From assembly GCA_026706225.1 (NCBI GenBank), contig JAPOZE010000256.1, forward strand, positions 1 through 11,789: DNA of 11,789 nucleotides. The letters run 5' to 3'. Source of the stretch: Acidobacteriota bacterium. GTDB taxonomy: Bacteria; Acidobacteriota; Terriglobia; Versatilivoradales; Versatilivoraceae. The position numbers were made by a program, and so were the translations under genes. The notes under the pieces are model-generated. The model was not told where the DNA came from. It searched no databases and saw only the letters and a program-made list of their open reading frames with translations. Shown here piece by piece: positions 1-7,854 of the stretch; within the stretch, counting starts at the first letter, position 1, and each line of letters starts with the position of its first letter.

Positions 1-1446
1 GCCTTTTTCCTGGGCGGGCGCTCCGTCCCCTGGTGGGCGGTGGGCTTCTCCTTTTTCGGCTCCTCCATCAGCACCGGGACCTTTCTGGCCTTTCCGGGCC
101 AGGGGTTCGGGGGCGATTGGATCCCTCACCTCTCCCACCTGATCTTTCCCGTCATCGCCGTGCTGGCCGCCTGCTGGGTGATTCCCTACTACCGGCAGCG
201 GGTCCGCATGAGCGCCTATGAATTCCTGGAGCAGCGGTTCGGGTACGGGACTCGCTGCTACGCCTCGTTGATCTACGTCCTATACCACCTCTTCCGCAAC
301 GGAATGATCCTGTTCCTGATGGCCAAGGCTCTCAACGCCATGACGGGATGGGACCCGGTGGCCATTCTGGTCGTGTGCGGCATTCTGGCCCTCCTCTACA
401 CCATGTTCGGAGGACTAGAGGCCGTGATCTGGACCGACGTCCTGCAATCGGTCACCCTGTTCGGCGGGGGGCTGTTCTGCCTCTGGTTTCTGACCTTCGG
501 CTCGGACGACGGCGCCTTTCACCTCTTCCAGGTCGCCGGGGACGCCGGCAAGTTCAAGCTGGTGGATTGGTCCCTGGACCTGTCCCATCCGACTATCGTG
601 GTGATCATTCTCTACGGACTCGTCCACCACGGCACCTACTACACCACCAGCCAGGACGTGGCTCAGCGCTACCTGGCCGCCTCCAGCACCCGTTCCTCTC
701 AAAAGGCTCTCCTGTGCGGCGGGTTCAGCATCGTGACCACCTGGACCCTCTTCCTGCTGATCGGCTCCCTCCTCTATGCCTACTACCAGACTCATCCCGG
801 ACAGTTGCCGGCCGAAATCGCGTCCAGGGAGACCCAGATCTTTCCCTTCTTCGTGATGAACACGATTCCCCCCGGAGTCACCGGACTGATCCTGGCCGGA
901 ATGTGCGCGGCAGCCATGTCCAGCCTGGACACCACCATCAACAGCCTGGCCATGATCACGGTTCGGGACTTCTACCTGCACTTCCGTCCCCGAGCCAGCG
1001 ACCGCCGCCAACTGCTACTCGGGCGGATCGCTTCCGGCTTTTGGGGCGTCCTGGGAATGGGCTCGGGGTTGTTGATGCTGGCCGGGGTGGAGAGGGCCTA
1101 CTATTTCGGCGCCACCGTGAGCTCCTTCATCGGCGGCGGCATTCTGGGACTCTTCCTGCTGGGGATGTTCGTCCGCAGCGCCCACACCCGCGGCGTCTGG
1201 GTGGGAGTGATCACTGGAATAGCCATCTCGGTTTGGGGGGGAGCGGATACGATTCTGGCAATGCTGGACGCCTCGTCAACCCTCATCGACAGCGTGCGCT
1301 TTCCCTGGCACCCCTGGATGATCATGGGCCTGGGAAACATCGCCTCCTTCACCGTGGGCTGGCTGGCCAGCGTGGTACTGACCGACGGGAGGAACACCGC
1401 TCCCGAATCCGAGGCATTGAGCGGGGGGAATCCCCCCTTGAGCTAA
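1..1446 (+). CDS. Sodium:solute symporter (SSS family), 5'-truncated by window edge
   Basis: Integral inner-membrane Na+-coupled transporter. The reading frame is open from base 1, so the true start lies outside the window; 481 residues are visible and probably only the first few dozen are missing. The visible part opens with the SSS-typical LGGRSVPWWAVGFSFFGSSIS stretch. SSS signature 1 (GGLEAVIWTDVLQ) is at visible residues 137-149. Signature 2 (GLILAGMCAAAMSSLD) starts at residue 295 and carries the Ser-Ser pair (S307/S308) that matches the Na2 sodium site of SGLT-type transporters. About a dozen hydrophobic helices are seen. The substrate cannot be read from sequence; sugar, sugar acid or sialic acid would suit the neighbouring genes (inference). 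It is the only transporter in the window. Its stop lies 7 bp from the stop of the convergent cupin gene. Confidence 0.93.
   Translation, partial: AFFLGGRSVPWWAVGFSFFGSSISTGTFLAFPGQGFGGDWIPHLSHLIFPVIAVLAACWVIPYYRQRVRMSAYEFLEQRFGYGTRCYASLIYVLYHLFRNGMILFLMAKALNAMTGWDPVAILVVCGILALLYTMFGGLEAVIWTDVLQSVTLFGGGLFCLWFLTFGSDDGAFHLFQVAGDAGKFKLVDWSLDLSHPTIVVIILYGLVHHGTYYTTSQDVAQRYLAASSTRSSQKALLCGGFSIVTTWTLFLLIGSLLYAYYQTHPGQLPAEIASRETQIFPFFVMNTIPPGVTGLILAGMCAAAMSSLDTTINSLAMITVRDFYLHFRPRASDRRQLLLGRIASGFWGVLGMGSGLLMLAGVERAYYFGATVSSFIGGGILGLFLLGMFVRSAHTRGVWVGVITGIAISVWGGADTILAMLDASSTLIDSVRFPWHPWMIMGLGNIASFTVGWLASVVLTDGRNTAPESEALSGGNPPLS
1423..1437. terminator. GC hairpin at the convergent symporter/cupin junction (weak terminator candidate)
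   Basis: Six G, AAT, six C form a perfect 6-bp stem with a 3-nt loop, inside the last codons of the symporter gene. There is no proper T-run on either side; the plus-strand tail reaches CTCTTTT only about 12 nt after the stem. It could slow or end transcription of either convergent gene, but it may only reflect a Gly-Gly-Asn-Pro-Pro coding sequence. Confidence 0.25.
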
Positions 1447-1453
1447 CCTCTTT

Positions 1454-1876
1454 TCAAGGATTGGTCGGGGCGGTGCAGACCAGGATCTCCATGGTTTCCT
1501 CGCCGGTGTTGTCCACGGCGTGCTCGCACCAGGCGGGAAGGTGGACGAACACTCCCGGCCTTACCGGCACCCTGCGGCCCGCCAGGATCATGTCGCCGCG
1601 GCCCCTTAGCACCAGGTAGCACTCCTCGGTGTAGTGACTGGCCGTCTCCGAGGTCACGTGGGGCGGCAGATAGTACATGGTCAACCCGAAGTTCTTGGAA
1701 GGCGCCTTGGGGTTGGTGGGGTGCAGCACCCGTACCCCGACCCCTTCGCTGCCGGGAAACTGGAGCGGCAATCCGTCCTGGACGGTCACCACGTTGGGCT
1801 GAACCGGTTCCGCCGGCTTGGGGATCGGCGGCTCCCCGCCACTTTGATAGCCCTTGTACTGGGTAATCTTGGCCAC
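1454..1876 (-). CDS. Small single-domain cupin protein
   Basis: A 140-residue cytoplasmic protein without a signal peptide. The start is GTG, preceded by GAGGTG 5 nt upstream. The cupin core spans about residues 65-135. Motif 1 is HYTEECYLVLRGRGD (H81, E84/E85, G92/G94). Motif 2 is RPGVFVHLPAWCEHAVDN (P107, G108, H112, H119, N123). Likely metal ligands are H81, E85 and H119. The usual first His of the HxH pair appears to be Ala79, so metal binding may be atypical; H73 could substitute. Small cupins next to sugar-catabolic genes are often isomerases, epimerases or effector-binding proteins; which applies here is unknown. It is the last gene of the minus-strand block, 70 bp after the upstream Tat-exported protein, and converges with the symporter. 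Confidence 0.88.
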   Translation of the reverse strand: MAKITQYKGYQSGGEPPIPKPAEPVQPNVVTVQDGLPLQFPGSEGVGVRVLHPTNPKAPSKNFGLTMYYLPPHVTSETASHYTEECYLVLRGRGDMILAGRRVPVRPGVFVHLPAWCEHAVDNTGEETMEILVCTAPTNP

Positions 1877-1946
1877 TTGAGCACCTCGTTTCTCTGCGGG
1901 GGCAACCCCTGAATATCAGCTCCAACTACCCGGCAGCCACTGTCCA

Positions 1947-3635
1947 CTACGGCGTCCACACCCGGTAAGGCCCCGTGTCCGGATCCTGGCCGCGGGCGAA
2001 GTTCTTGCCGTCCAGGTATTTCACCTCTATCTCCACGTCCTTCAGGGCCAGCTCGGGGATGATGTCGTCGTCGCGGTGGTGCAGCGTCACTTCCACCTGG
2101 TTCTTGCCCTGCATGGGCCAGTGGTCCCGCGGCAGCCGGTAGATGTACCAATAGCCGAAGACGCGGTAACGCGGGGCCCTCATGCGGTAGACCCGGTTGA
2201 TTTTTCTCAGGCTCGATTTGGGTAGCTTCTTGCCGTTGAAGCGGAACTCCATGCGGTCGGTTTCGGTGGCTCCGGTCAGCCGGAAGCGGAGCAGGACCTC
2301 GTGGACTCGGCCCATCTTGTCCCAACGCGGCAGGTCATCCGAGACCGCTAGGTGGGTCTTTACCGGCTGGTTCACTTTCAGAGTCTTGGGCAGAGGCATC
2401 TGAGGTCCGGTCGCCCTCTGCCTGGTGGGGACGTAGTAAAACTTATCCTTGGCGGTCATGATATCGGGGTGGCTCATCTCCCGCAACTGGGCATAGAACT
2501 CAGCGCGGTAGGGATAGGCCGTGAACCACTGGGATAGATAGAGTCCATCGATGCCCTGGGCCCAATAGTTGCAGGCCACGGCTCGAATGAACTCGATGGT
2601 GCCGTTGTCCAGCCTGTCGGAGTGAACTTCGGGCTGGATGACGGCATGCACCCGGCAATCCCTGTTCCGGGCCGCTTCCACCATGGGACGAAAATCGGCC
2701 AGTTGATCCATCCTGTAGGAATAGCTCTCTCCAATCACAACCTCCACGATTCCCCGATCGATCCACGCCCGCACGTCCAGGCCCCGGGAGTTGGCCTCGT
2801 CCAGGCTGACCGGCACCCGAACCGCCAGCTCGCGGTTGGATCCGCCGGCCTTGAGAGCGTCATGGATCCGTTTGACCCAGGCGGTCATGAGAGGGCGGCC
2901 GGCATCTACCTCCTTGGGGTGGAAGTAGTGGTAGTGACCGAAAAGCAGCTCGAAGCCGTCTATCGGGTAGTTGTTCAGCACTTCCTCGATGAGCGCGAAG
3001 CGCTCGTCCCGCACTTCCTGGTGCTTGAAATCCAGTTTCCTCAAGCCCGGAAAGCTCTCGTCCAGGTCTCCCTTGGCGCCAATTTCCAGGTGCTGGTTCT
3101 CCCAGGTAAAGTTGGCCGAACGAACGTCGTTCCGGCGCTCCTTGCCTCTCCCCCGGTTGAGGAACAGGGAGGGATAGACGGCCAATCCCTTGGCCCGGGC
3201 CCGCTCGCACACGATACGCAGGGGATCCCCTCCGGAATCCAACATCATTCGGGCGTTCTGGTGGGCCCGGCGGAAGACCAGGTGGGTCCACTCCTTCACC
3301 GGATCCCCCCAAAGCTCGCCGACCTTGGTATCGTGCAACACCGTCCGGCCATCTCCCAAACCGAACATCAAGGCATCCACCGGAGTGCCTACCAAGTCGT
3401 CCACCGAGGCTTCGAACTCTTCCTTCAGCATGGGAGGCTCGTACATGTAGATGGACGAATGGCGGCTGTCGTCGTAGTACATCAGCCGCGGTTTCCCGCT
3501 CGAGCCGTGACTCACGGGGCTGGGAGCCAACGTCGCTGGCGCGGCGGTCCCGATGGATGCGGCCGCCCCGAAGTGTGGGGCACTTGAGGCCAAGCCTGCA
3601 GTGAGCGCCGTCCTCACGAATTCGCGTCGCTTCAT
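1947..3635 (-). CDS. Tat-exported putative TIM-barrel glycoside hydrolase-like protein (paralogue A)
   Basis: A 562-residue protein. The N-terminus MKRREFVRTALTAGLASSA has twin arginines at residues 3-4, a short hydrophobic stretch and an Ala-rich end, as in a Tat signal, so periplasmic or extracellular location is expected. Residues about 50-400 look like a (beta/alpha)8 barrel with glycosidase-like strand ends: YPIDGFELLF (E229), VEVVIGESYSY (E303) and GIDGLYLSQW. E229 and E303 are my candidates for the acid/base pair. Residues about 420-540 look like a separate all-beta domain, perhaps carbohydrate-binding. It resembles the broad GHL10/DUF187-like group but I cannot assign a family. AAAGGAG lies 9 nt before the ATG. 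It sits 78 bp downstream of paralogue B and is roughly 60% identical to it by eye. Coding assignment is near certain; enzymatic function is inference. Confidence 0.9.
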   Translation of the reverse strand: MKRREFVRTALTAGLASSAPHFGAAASIGTAAPATLAPSPVSHGSSGKPRLMYYDDSRHSSIYMYEPPMLKEEFEASVDDLVGTPVDALMFGLGDGRTVLHDTKVGELWGDPVKEWTHLVFRRAHQNARMMLDSGGDPLRIVCERARAKGLAVYPSLFLNRGRGKERRNDVRSANFTWENQHLEIGAKGDLDESFPGLRKLDFKHQEVRDERFALIEEVLNNYPIDGFELLFGHYHYFHPKEVDAGRPLMTAWVKRIHDALKAGGSNRELAVRVPVSLDEANSRGLDVRAWIDRGIVEVVIGESYSYRMDQLADFRPMVEAARNRDCRVHAVIQPEVHSDRLDNGTIEFIRAVACNYWAQGIDGLYLSQWFTAYPYRAEFYAQLREMSHPDIMTAKDKFYYVPTRQRATGPQMPLPKTLKVNQPVKTHLAVSDDLPRWDKMGRVHEVLLRFRLTGATETDRMEFRFNGKKLPKSSLRKINRVYRMRAPRYRVFGYWYIYRLPRDHWPMQGKNQVEVTLHHRDDDIIPELALKDVEIEVKYLDGKNFARGQDPDTGPYRVWTP

Positions 3636-3713
3636 TTTTCAAGACTCCTTTCCAAAGATTGTCGAACTTTTCCGAACCAGGTCAGGGACCACCCCGTTCC
3701 CGGCTCCTTCAGG

Positions 3714-5414
3714 CTAGGACATATGCACCAGGTAGGAACCAGCGTCGGGATCCTGGCCGCCCTGGCCGCGGGCAAAGTTCTTTCCTCCGAGATACTTGAT
3801 TTCCATTTCCACGTCCCTCAGGATCAGTTCGGGAACGATGTCGGCATCGCGCCGCAACAGGGTTGCCTCCACCTGGTTCGAGCCTCTCTCGGGCCAGTGT
3901 TCCCGGGGAAGACGCCACACGAACCAGTAGCTGTGCACCCGGAAGAGCGGGGCTCGCAAACTGTAGTACCGATTAATCTTTCTCAAGCCGGAATCGGGCA
4001 ATTCCTTTCCGTTGAGACGAAACCTCACTTGATCGGTCTCGGTGGAACCAATGAGCCTCAAGCGGAGCAGCACCTCATGCACCCGTCCCGCCTTGTCCCA
4101 ACGATCCAGGTCGTCTGCGATCGGCAATTCGACCCGGACCGGCTCATTCACCTTCAGCGTGCGGGGCAGCGCCGGTTTCGGCTCGGAAGGGTTGGGCTTG
4201 AAGACGCTCTGGGTCGAGACGTAATAGTACTTGTCCCGGGGGGCCATGACGTCCGGATGGGCCACTTCCCGGAGCCGCTCATAGAAGCTGGGCTCGTAGG
4301 GCCAAGCGGCAAACCACTGGGCAAGGTAGAGCCCGTCCACGCCCTGTTCCCAGCAGTTGCAGGCGACCGCCCGGGTGATTTCAATGGGGCCGTCCCTCAG
4401 CCTGTCGGAATTGACTGCCAGGCCAATGGCTCCGTGAATACGGCAGCTCGAACCCTTTGCCGCCTGAACCAGGGGCCGGAAATCGGCCTGCTGATCCATG
4501 GTGTGCTGGTAGGTCTCGCCGATCAGGACGTCCACGATGCCCTGCCGGATCCATTCGTGCACGTCCAGACCCAGGGCATGGGAGGTCTCGATGCTGGCCG
4601 GAACCCGGATGGCCAGCTCCCTTCCCTCCCCTCTGGCCTTGACGGCGTCGTAAACCCGCTTGATCCAGGCCGTCATGAGGGGGCGTCCCTGTTCCACTTC
4701 CCCGGGATGGAAGAAGAGCACGGCGGGGCTCTTGTAGTTCAACTGCAGCTCAAATCCGTCCACCGGGTAGTTCCGCAGCACCTCGTCGATCACCGCGAAA
4801 CGTTCGTCGCGTACCTCCTGGTGCTTGAAATCGAGGTTGGTGCTCCCTTCCAGATCCTCCAAATCACCCTTGGCCCCGATCTCCAGGTGCAGATTCTCCC
4901 AGCGGAAGTTGGAGCTGCGGACGTCGTCTTCTCGCGTCCCCCTTCTGCCCTGGTTGACCAGCAGGGTGGGATAGATGGCCACCCCCTTGGCTCGAGCCCG
5001 CTCGCAGATGATGCGGAGGGGATCCCGCCCCGAGTCGAGCATCATGCGCGCATTCTGGTGGGCCCGGCGGAAGATCAGGTGGGGCCACTTCTTCACCGGG
5101 TCCCCCAGCACCTCGCTGACCTTGGTGTCGTGGAACATGGTTCGCCCGTCTGCCAACCCGTACATCAGGGCATCTACGGGGGTTCCCACGATCTCGTCCA
5201 CCGCTGCTTCGAACTCCTCCTTCTCCATGGGGGGCTCGTACATGTATACCGCGGGGTGGCGGCTGTCGTGGTAGAACATGACCCGAGGCTTCTTTTTGGC
5301 CCCGTGCCCCTTGGGACCGGCAGAGGGCGGCGCCAAGCCCAGCGCCCGAGAGGGCGCCCCGCCCGAGGCCAGCCCTGCAGCCAGGGCGGTGGTTACGAAT
5401 TCACGTCGTTTCAT
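3714..5414 (-). CDS. Tat-exported putative TIM-barrel glycoside hydrolase-like protein (paralogue B)
   Basis: A 566-residue protein when started at the ATG at 5414. The frame stays open 29 codons further upstream to 5501, but the ATG at 5414 has AAAGGAG 7 nt before it and gives the same MKRREF twin-arginine signal as paralogue A, so I reject the longer form. Layout matches A: Tat signal (1-28), low-complexity linker (29-40), barrel (43-400) with candidate catalytic E222 (VDGFEL) and E300 (VLIGE), and C-terminal beta domain (about 420-545). Strongly conserved blocks include the FRRAHQNARMMLDSG region near 115-129 and LDFKHQEVRDERF near 194-206. B has a longer loop right after the DGFEL strand (about residues 225-236), which may change substrate choice relative to A. 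The gene lies 90 bp after the DHQS-like gene, in the same block. No named family recognised. Confidence 0.9.
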   Translation of the reverse strand: MKRREFVTTALAAGLASGGAPSRALGLAPPSAGPKGHGAKKKPRVMFYHDSRHPAVYMYEPPMEKEEFEAAVDEIVGTPVDALMYGLADGRTMFHDTKVSEVLGDPVKKWPHLIFRRAHQNARMMLDSGRDPLRIICERARAKGVAIYPTLLVNQGRRGTREDDVRSSNFRWENLHLEIGAKGDLEDLEGSTNLDFKHQEVRDERFAVIDEVLRNYPVDGFELQLNYKSPAVLFFHPGEVEQGRPLMTAWIKRVYDAVKARGEGRELAIRVPASIETSHALGLDVHEWIRQGIVDVLIGETYQHTMDQQADFRPLVQAAKGSSCRIHGAIGLAVNSDRLRDGPIEITRAVACNCWEQGVDGLYLAQWFAAWPYEPSFYERLREVAHPDVMAPRDKYYYVSTQSVFKPNPSEPKPALPRTLKVNEPVRVELPIADDLDRWDKAGRVHEVLLRLRLIGSTETDQVRFRLNGKELPDSGLRKINRYYSLRAPLFRVHSYWFVWRLPREHWPERGSNQVEATLLRRDADIVPELILRDVEMEIKYLGGKNFARGQGGQDPDAGSYLVHMS

Positions 5415-5421
5415 TCCGCTT

Positions 5422-5428
5422 CTCCTTT
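5422..5428 (-). promoter_or_regulatory. Shine-Dalgarno AAAGGAG fixing the start of paralogue B
   Basis: Reads AAAGGAG on the minus strand, 7 nt before the ATG at 5414. The same core precedes paralogue A at 3645-3651. It supports the 566-residue form over the 595-residue open frame. Confidence 0.8.
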
Positions 5429-5504
5429 CCCGGATGGACCCATCCGTTACTTCCGTTTGGCCGCAACCGGGCCGCGTTTGCGCCTCCCGGCTCCCATACA
5501 CAGT

Positions 5505-6527
5505 CTACGCCTCGATTGCAGCCATCATGGCATCGAAGGTCTCGCGGTCCAGGCCGCGATAGTGAAAATAGTTCCGGGGGTGGCCGACCAGGTCGGCGAA
5601 TGCCGCCACCTGGTTCAGCGTTTCCAGCACCTCCTGGCGGGTGCATCCGATCTGGGCCGGACGAAAACGGGTGCGGCATTCCTCCAGCAGCGCCTTGGTC
5701 CGATCGAAACCCCAATCGTAGAGATAGGCGTTGATCAACGAGCCCAGGGCCACCGCTTCCCCATGCAGCAGTTCGCGGCCGTGGACCCACTCGAAGGTGA
5801 TGCAGAAAGCGTGGTCCAGACTGTGTCCCACCTTGAGGGAGTGGAGCTTCAGGTCGTATCGCTGCCGGTTGACCTCGGCAGCGACCCTGATGCCGGCTTC
5901 CCGGGGCTGGCCGGCTTCATCCAGACTCTGACGGTATTCCCGCACACGGCTGTCAACCCAGTCCAGGATCTCGTCGGCCACCCCCTGGTCCCAGGCCGGG
6001 GCTTCCAGATTTTGGTCCAGCCACCACTTCCAGGCCCCCACCTGGCCCAGATAGCAGATGCACTCGGCCATGCCGGAACAATTCAGGTGGGCCGGGGCCT
6101 GGCGGATGACGCCGTAGTCGAACAGCAGATATTCCGGGGCGACCGTCCCCATGATCCACTCGAAACGTTCCCGGCGCCTCAAGGCCAGCGGAGACTGAAA
6201 GACGGCTCCGGTGGAGACGATGGTGGGAATCATGACCAGCGGCCATCCCTTTTTCCAGGCCAGGTACTTGCCCACGTCCAGCGCATTGCCGCCGCCGACG
6301 GCCAGCATGCTTTTCGCCTCGGGAAGAGCCGCCAGCATCTCCTCCAGGATGGAATCGCGCATGCCCCGCTGAAACACCACCTGGAGGGGACGATGGACGA
6401 GCAGAGGCTCCACCAAGGCCATGGCGCTGGGGGAGGAGACCACCACCGTATCCTGAAACTGAGCGGCATGGCGGGAGATCACATCCCACCCGTAGCGCGC
6501 ATCCCATCGCCGGCTGTCCAGATCCAC
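5505..6527 (-). CDS. DHQS / glycerol-1-phosphate dehydrogenase superfamily enzyme, non-canonical
   Basis: A 340-residue, presumably cytoplasmic NAD- and metal-dependent enzyme. The Rossmann-like half has VGGGNALDVGKYLA (residues 77-90), the GGGxxxDxxK dinucleotide motif, followed by PTIVSTGAVFQSP (101-113), which looks like glycerol-1-phosphate dehydrogenases and iron alcohol dehydrogenases. The helical half instead carries the 3-dehydroquinate synthase metal pattern: SGMAE with E155, GHSLDH with H235, and LHGEAVALG with H255. Residues that DHQS needs for its substrate are not kept: the Lys after GMAExx is Cys (C158), and the Asn of NFGHTFGH is Lys (K232). It is therefore probably not a shikimate-pathway DHQS. 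A sugar-phosphate cyclase or polyol/sugar dehydrogenase is likelier (inference). GTG start with AGAGAGGAG 8 nt upstream. First gene of the four-gene minus-strand block, divergent from the acid-sugar dehydratase. Confidence 0.85.
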   Translation of the reverse strand: MDLDSRRWDARYGWDVISRHAAQFQDTVVVSSPSAMALVEPLLVHRPLQVVFQRGMRDSILEEMLAALPEAKSMLAVGGGNALDVGKYLAWKKGWPLVMIPTIVSTGAVFQSPLALRRRERFEWIMGTVAPEYLLFDYGVIRQAPAHLNCSGMAECICYLGQVGAWKWWLDQNLEAPAWDQGVADEILDWVDSRVREYRQSLDEAGQPREAGIRVAAEVNRQRYDLKLHSLKVGHSLDHAFCITFEWVHGRELLHGEAVALGSLINAYLYDWGFDRTKALLEECRTRFRPAQIGCTRQEVLETLNQVAAFADLVGHPRNYFHYRGLDRETFDAMMAAIEA

Positions 6528-6535
6528 GCCCTCAA

Positions 6536-6544
6536 CTCCTCTCT
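6536..6544 (-). promoter_or_regulatory. Shine-Dalgarno AGAGAGGAG supporting the GTG start at 6527
   Basis: Lies 8 nt upstream of the GTG on the minus strand. The next in-frame Met is residue 36, inside the conserved fold, so the GTG start is preferred. Confidence 0.7.
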
Positions 6545-6575
6545 AGCCTCTCTTCCCTTGAAACCACGCTTGGCC

Positions 6576-6581
6576 TATGAT
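6576..6581 (+). promoter_or_regulatory. Possible -10 element (TATGAT) for the acid-sugar dehydratase gene
   Basis: TATGAT in the 99-bp divergent region would put transcription start near 6588, giving a leader of about 39 nt. A -35 match at the right distance is poor (TTCCCT); a TTGAAA at 6558-6563 is too close (12-nt spacer). Tentative. Confidence 0.25.
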
Positions 6582-6613
6582 GGACGCTCCAGCCGATCCG
6601 CGGCCGTGGCCCG

Positions 6614-6620
6614 GGAAGGA
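6614..6620 (+). promoter_or_regulatory. Shine-Dalgarno GGAAGGA fixing the start at 6627
   Basis: Lies 6 nt before the ATG at 6627. The frame is open far upstream (to 3723), so this site and the family's usual N-terminus (MKITDIKTFF) decide the start. Confidence 0.75.
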
Positions 6621-6626
6621 ACAGAC

Positions 6627-7784
6627 ATGAAGATTACCGACATCAAGACCTTTTTCGTAGGTGTCCAGGGCAAAAACCTGCTGGTGGTCAAAGTCGAGAC
6701 CGACCGGGGCATCCACGGCATCGGCCAGGGCGGCACCACCACCCGCGAGCTGGCCATGACCGGAGCCATCGAGCACATGCGCCAGTTTCTGGTCGGCCAG
6801 GACCCCCGCCGCATCGAGGACATCAACCAGGAACTGTACCGGGGTCAGTACTACGAAGGCGGAACCATCATTGCCGCCGTCACTTCCGCCATCGACATCG
6901 CCCTCTGGGACATCCTGGGAAAGCACCTGAACACCCCCGTCTGGCAATTGCTGGGGGGAGCCACCCGCCAGCAGGTCACCTGCTATATCGACGGCCCGGC
7001 CGGGGCCGGCGACAGCTACGCCGATCAGGCCGAGGACCTGGTCAGCAAGGGCTGGAGGACCATCCGCTTCGCCCCCGAGACCGGAGACCCCGACTTCCGC
7101 CAGGACCGGGACAGCATCTTCGAGCCCTGGGAGTCCATCGATTGGACGGCCGACCAGATCCGGGAGGCCCGCAAGCGTGTGGGACCCGGGATTCGACTGG
7201 CCATCGACTACCACCACCGCCTCAACGTAGCCGAGGCGGCCGCCTTCTGCCAGCGCATCCGGGACGTGGACCTCATGTTCCTGGAAGAACCCATCCGCTC
7301 CGAGAGCCCTGATGCCTACGCGGCTCTCAGGACGATGACGCCGATGCCGTTCGCCATCGGAGAGGAGTTTTCGGGAATCTACCCCTTTGCTCCTTTCATC
7401 GAACGCGGGCTGGCCAACTACGTTCGCCTGGACGTATGCAACGTGGGCGGCTTCACGGCCAGTCGCAAGGTGGCCGCCATGGCCGAGGCCCATTACCTCG
7501 ACATCGTGCCCCACACCCCTCAGGGGTCCATCTGCCTGGCCGCCTCCGTGCACCTGTGCGCGGCCGTCCACAACTTCGCCATCCTGGAATACAACTGGCA
7601 GATGCCCCACCTTCCCCGGGATCTGTTCCCCCGGCAGCTTCAACTGCAGGGAGACGGCTTCCCGCTGCCGCAGGGTCCCGGGCTGGGCATCGAGTTCGAT
7701 GAAGAGGCCGCCCGCCGCTATCCCCCGCTGCCCTGGGAGGCTCCCCACTTCCGCCGCCGCGACGGCGCTTTCACCAACTACTAA
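6627..7784 (+). CDS. Enolase-superfamily (mandelate racemase/muconate lactonizing) acid-sugar dehydratase
   Basis: A 385-residue cytoplasmic Mg2+ enzyme. The N-terminal capping domain (about 1-115) starts MKITDIKTFF; the C-terminal barrel follows. Metal and catalytic residues are visible: LAIDYHHRL (D194, H196), FLEEP (E220/E221), AIGEEFSG (E246/E247), then the His-Asp dyad pair D269 (RLDVCNVGG) and H296 (IVPHTPQG). The DxH on the second strand with a His on the seventh is the arrangement of D-galactonate and D-mannonate type dehydratases rather than of muconate cycloisomerase, which uses Lys. Expected reaction: loss of water from an aldonic or uronic-type acid to a 2-keto-3-deoxy acid; the exact sugar is not readable. 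It is the only plus-strand gene between 1446 and the right edge. It is divergent from the DHQS-like gene and convergent with the Asp-box lipoprotein. Confidence 0.92.
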   Translation: MKITDIKTFFVGVQGKNLLVVKVETDRGIHGIGQGGTTTRELAMTGAIEHMRQFLVGQDPRRIEDINQELYRGQYYEGGTIIAAVTSAIDIALWDILGKHLNTPVWQLLGGATRQQVTCYIDGPAGAGDSYADQAEDLVSKGWRTIRFAPETGDPDFRQDRDSIFEPWESIDWTADQIREARKRVGPGIRLAIDYHHRLNVAEAAAFCQRIRDVDLMFLEEPIRSESPDAYAALRTMTPMPFAIGEEFSGIYPFAPFIERGLANYVRLDVCNVGGFTASRKVAAMAEAHYLDIVPHTPQGSICLAASVHLCAAVHNFAILEYNWQMPHLPRDLFPRQLQLQGDGFPLPQGPGLGIEFDEEAARRYPPLPWEAPHFRRRDGAFTNY

Positions 7785-7793
7785 GGCCGACAG

Positions 7794-7833
7794 GCCGCCG
7801 GCACCTCTCCAGGAGCCCACCCGATTCGGCGGC
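7794..7833. terminator. Weak inverted repeat in the convergent gap
   Basis: GCCGCCG (7794-7800) and CGGCGGC (7827-7833) are perfect 7-bp arms separated by 26 nt, followed on the plus strand by TTTCCTC. The loop is long and the T-run short, so this is only a possible transcription-end structure for the dehydratase gene. No better hairpin is seen in the 70-bp gap. Confidence 0.25.
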
Positions 7834-7854
7834 TTTCCTCCGAACAGATTGCCT

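Noticed and set aside
5415..5501. 29-codon N-terminal extension of paralogue B
   Set aside because: The extension is not Tat-like, has no ribosome site and would bury the twin-arginine signal.
3723..6626. A very long plus-strand open frame that runs antisense to paralogue B and the DHQS-like gene and joins the dehydratase frame
   Set aside because: Both minus-strand genes have clear families or paralogy and good ribosome sites. The plus-strand translation looks like no protein and has no start signal; high GC and the shared codon phase explain the lack of stops. The dehydratase starts at 6627.
6543..7820. 425-codon minus-strand frame antisense to the dehydratase
   Set aside because: The plus strand encodes a complete enolase-superfamily enzyme with all catalytic residues; the antisense frame matches nothing.
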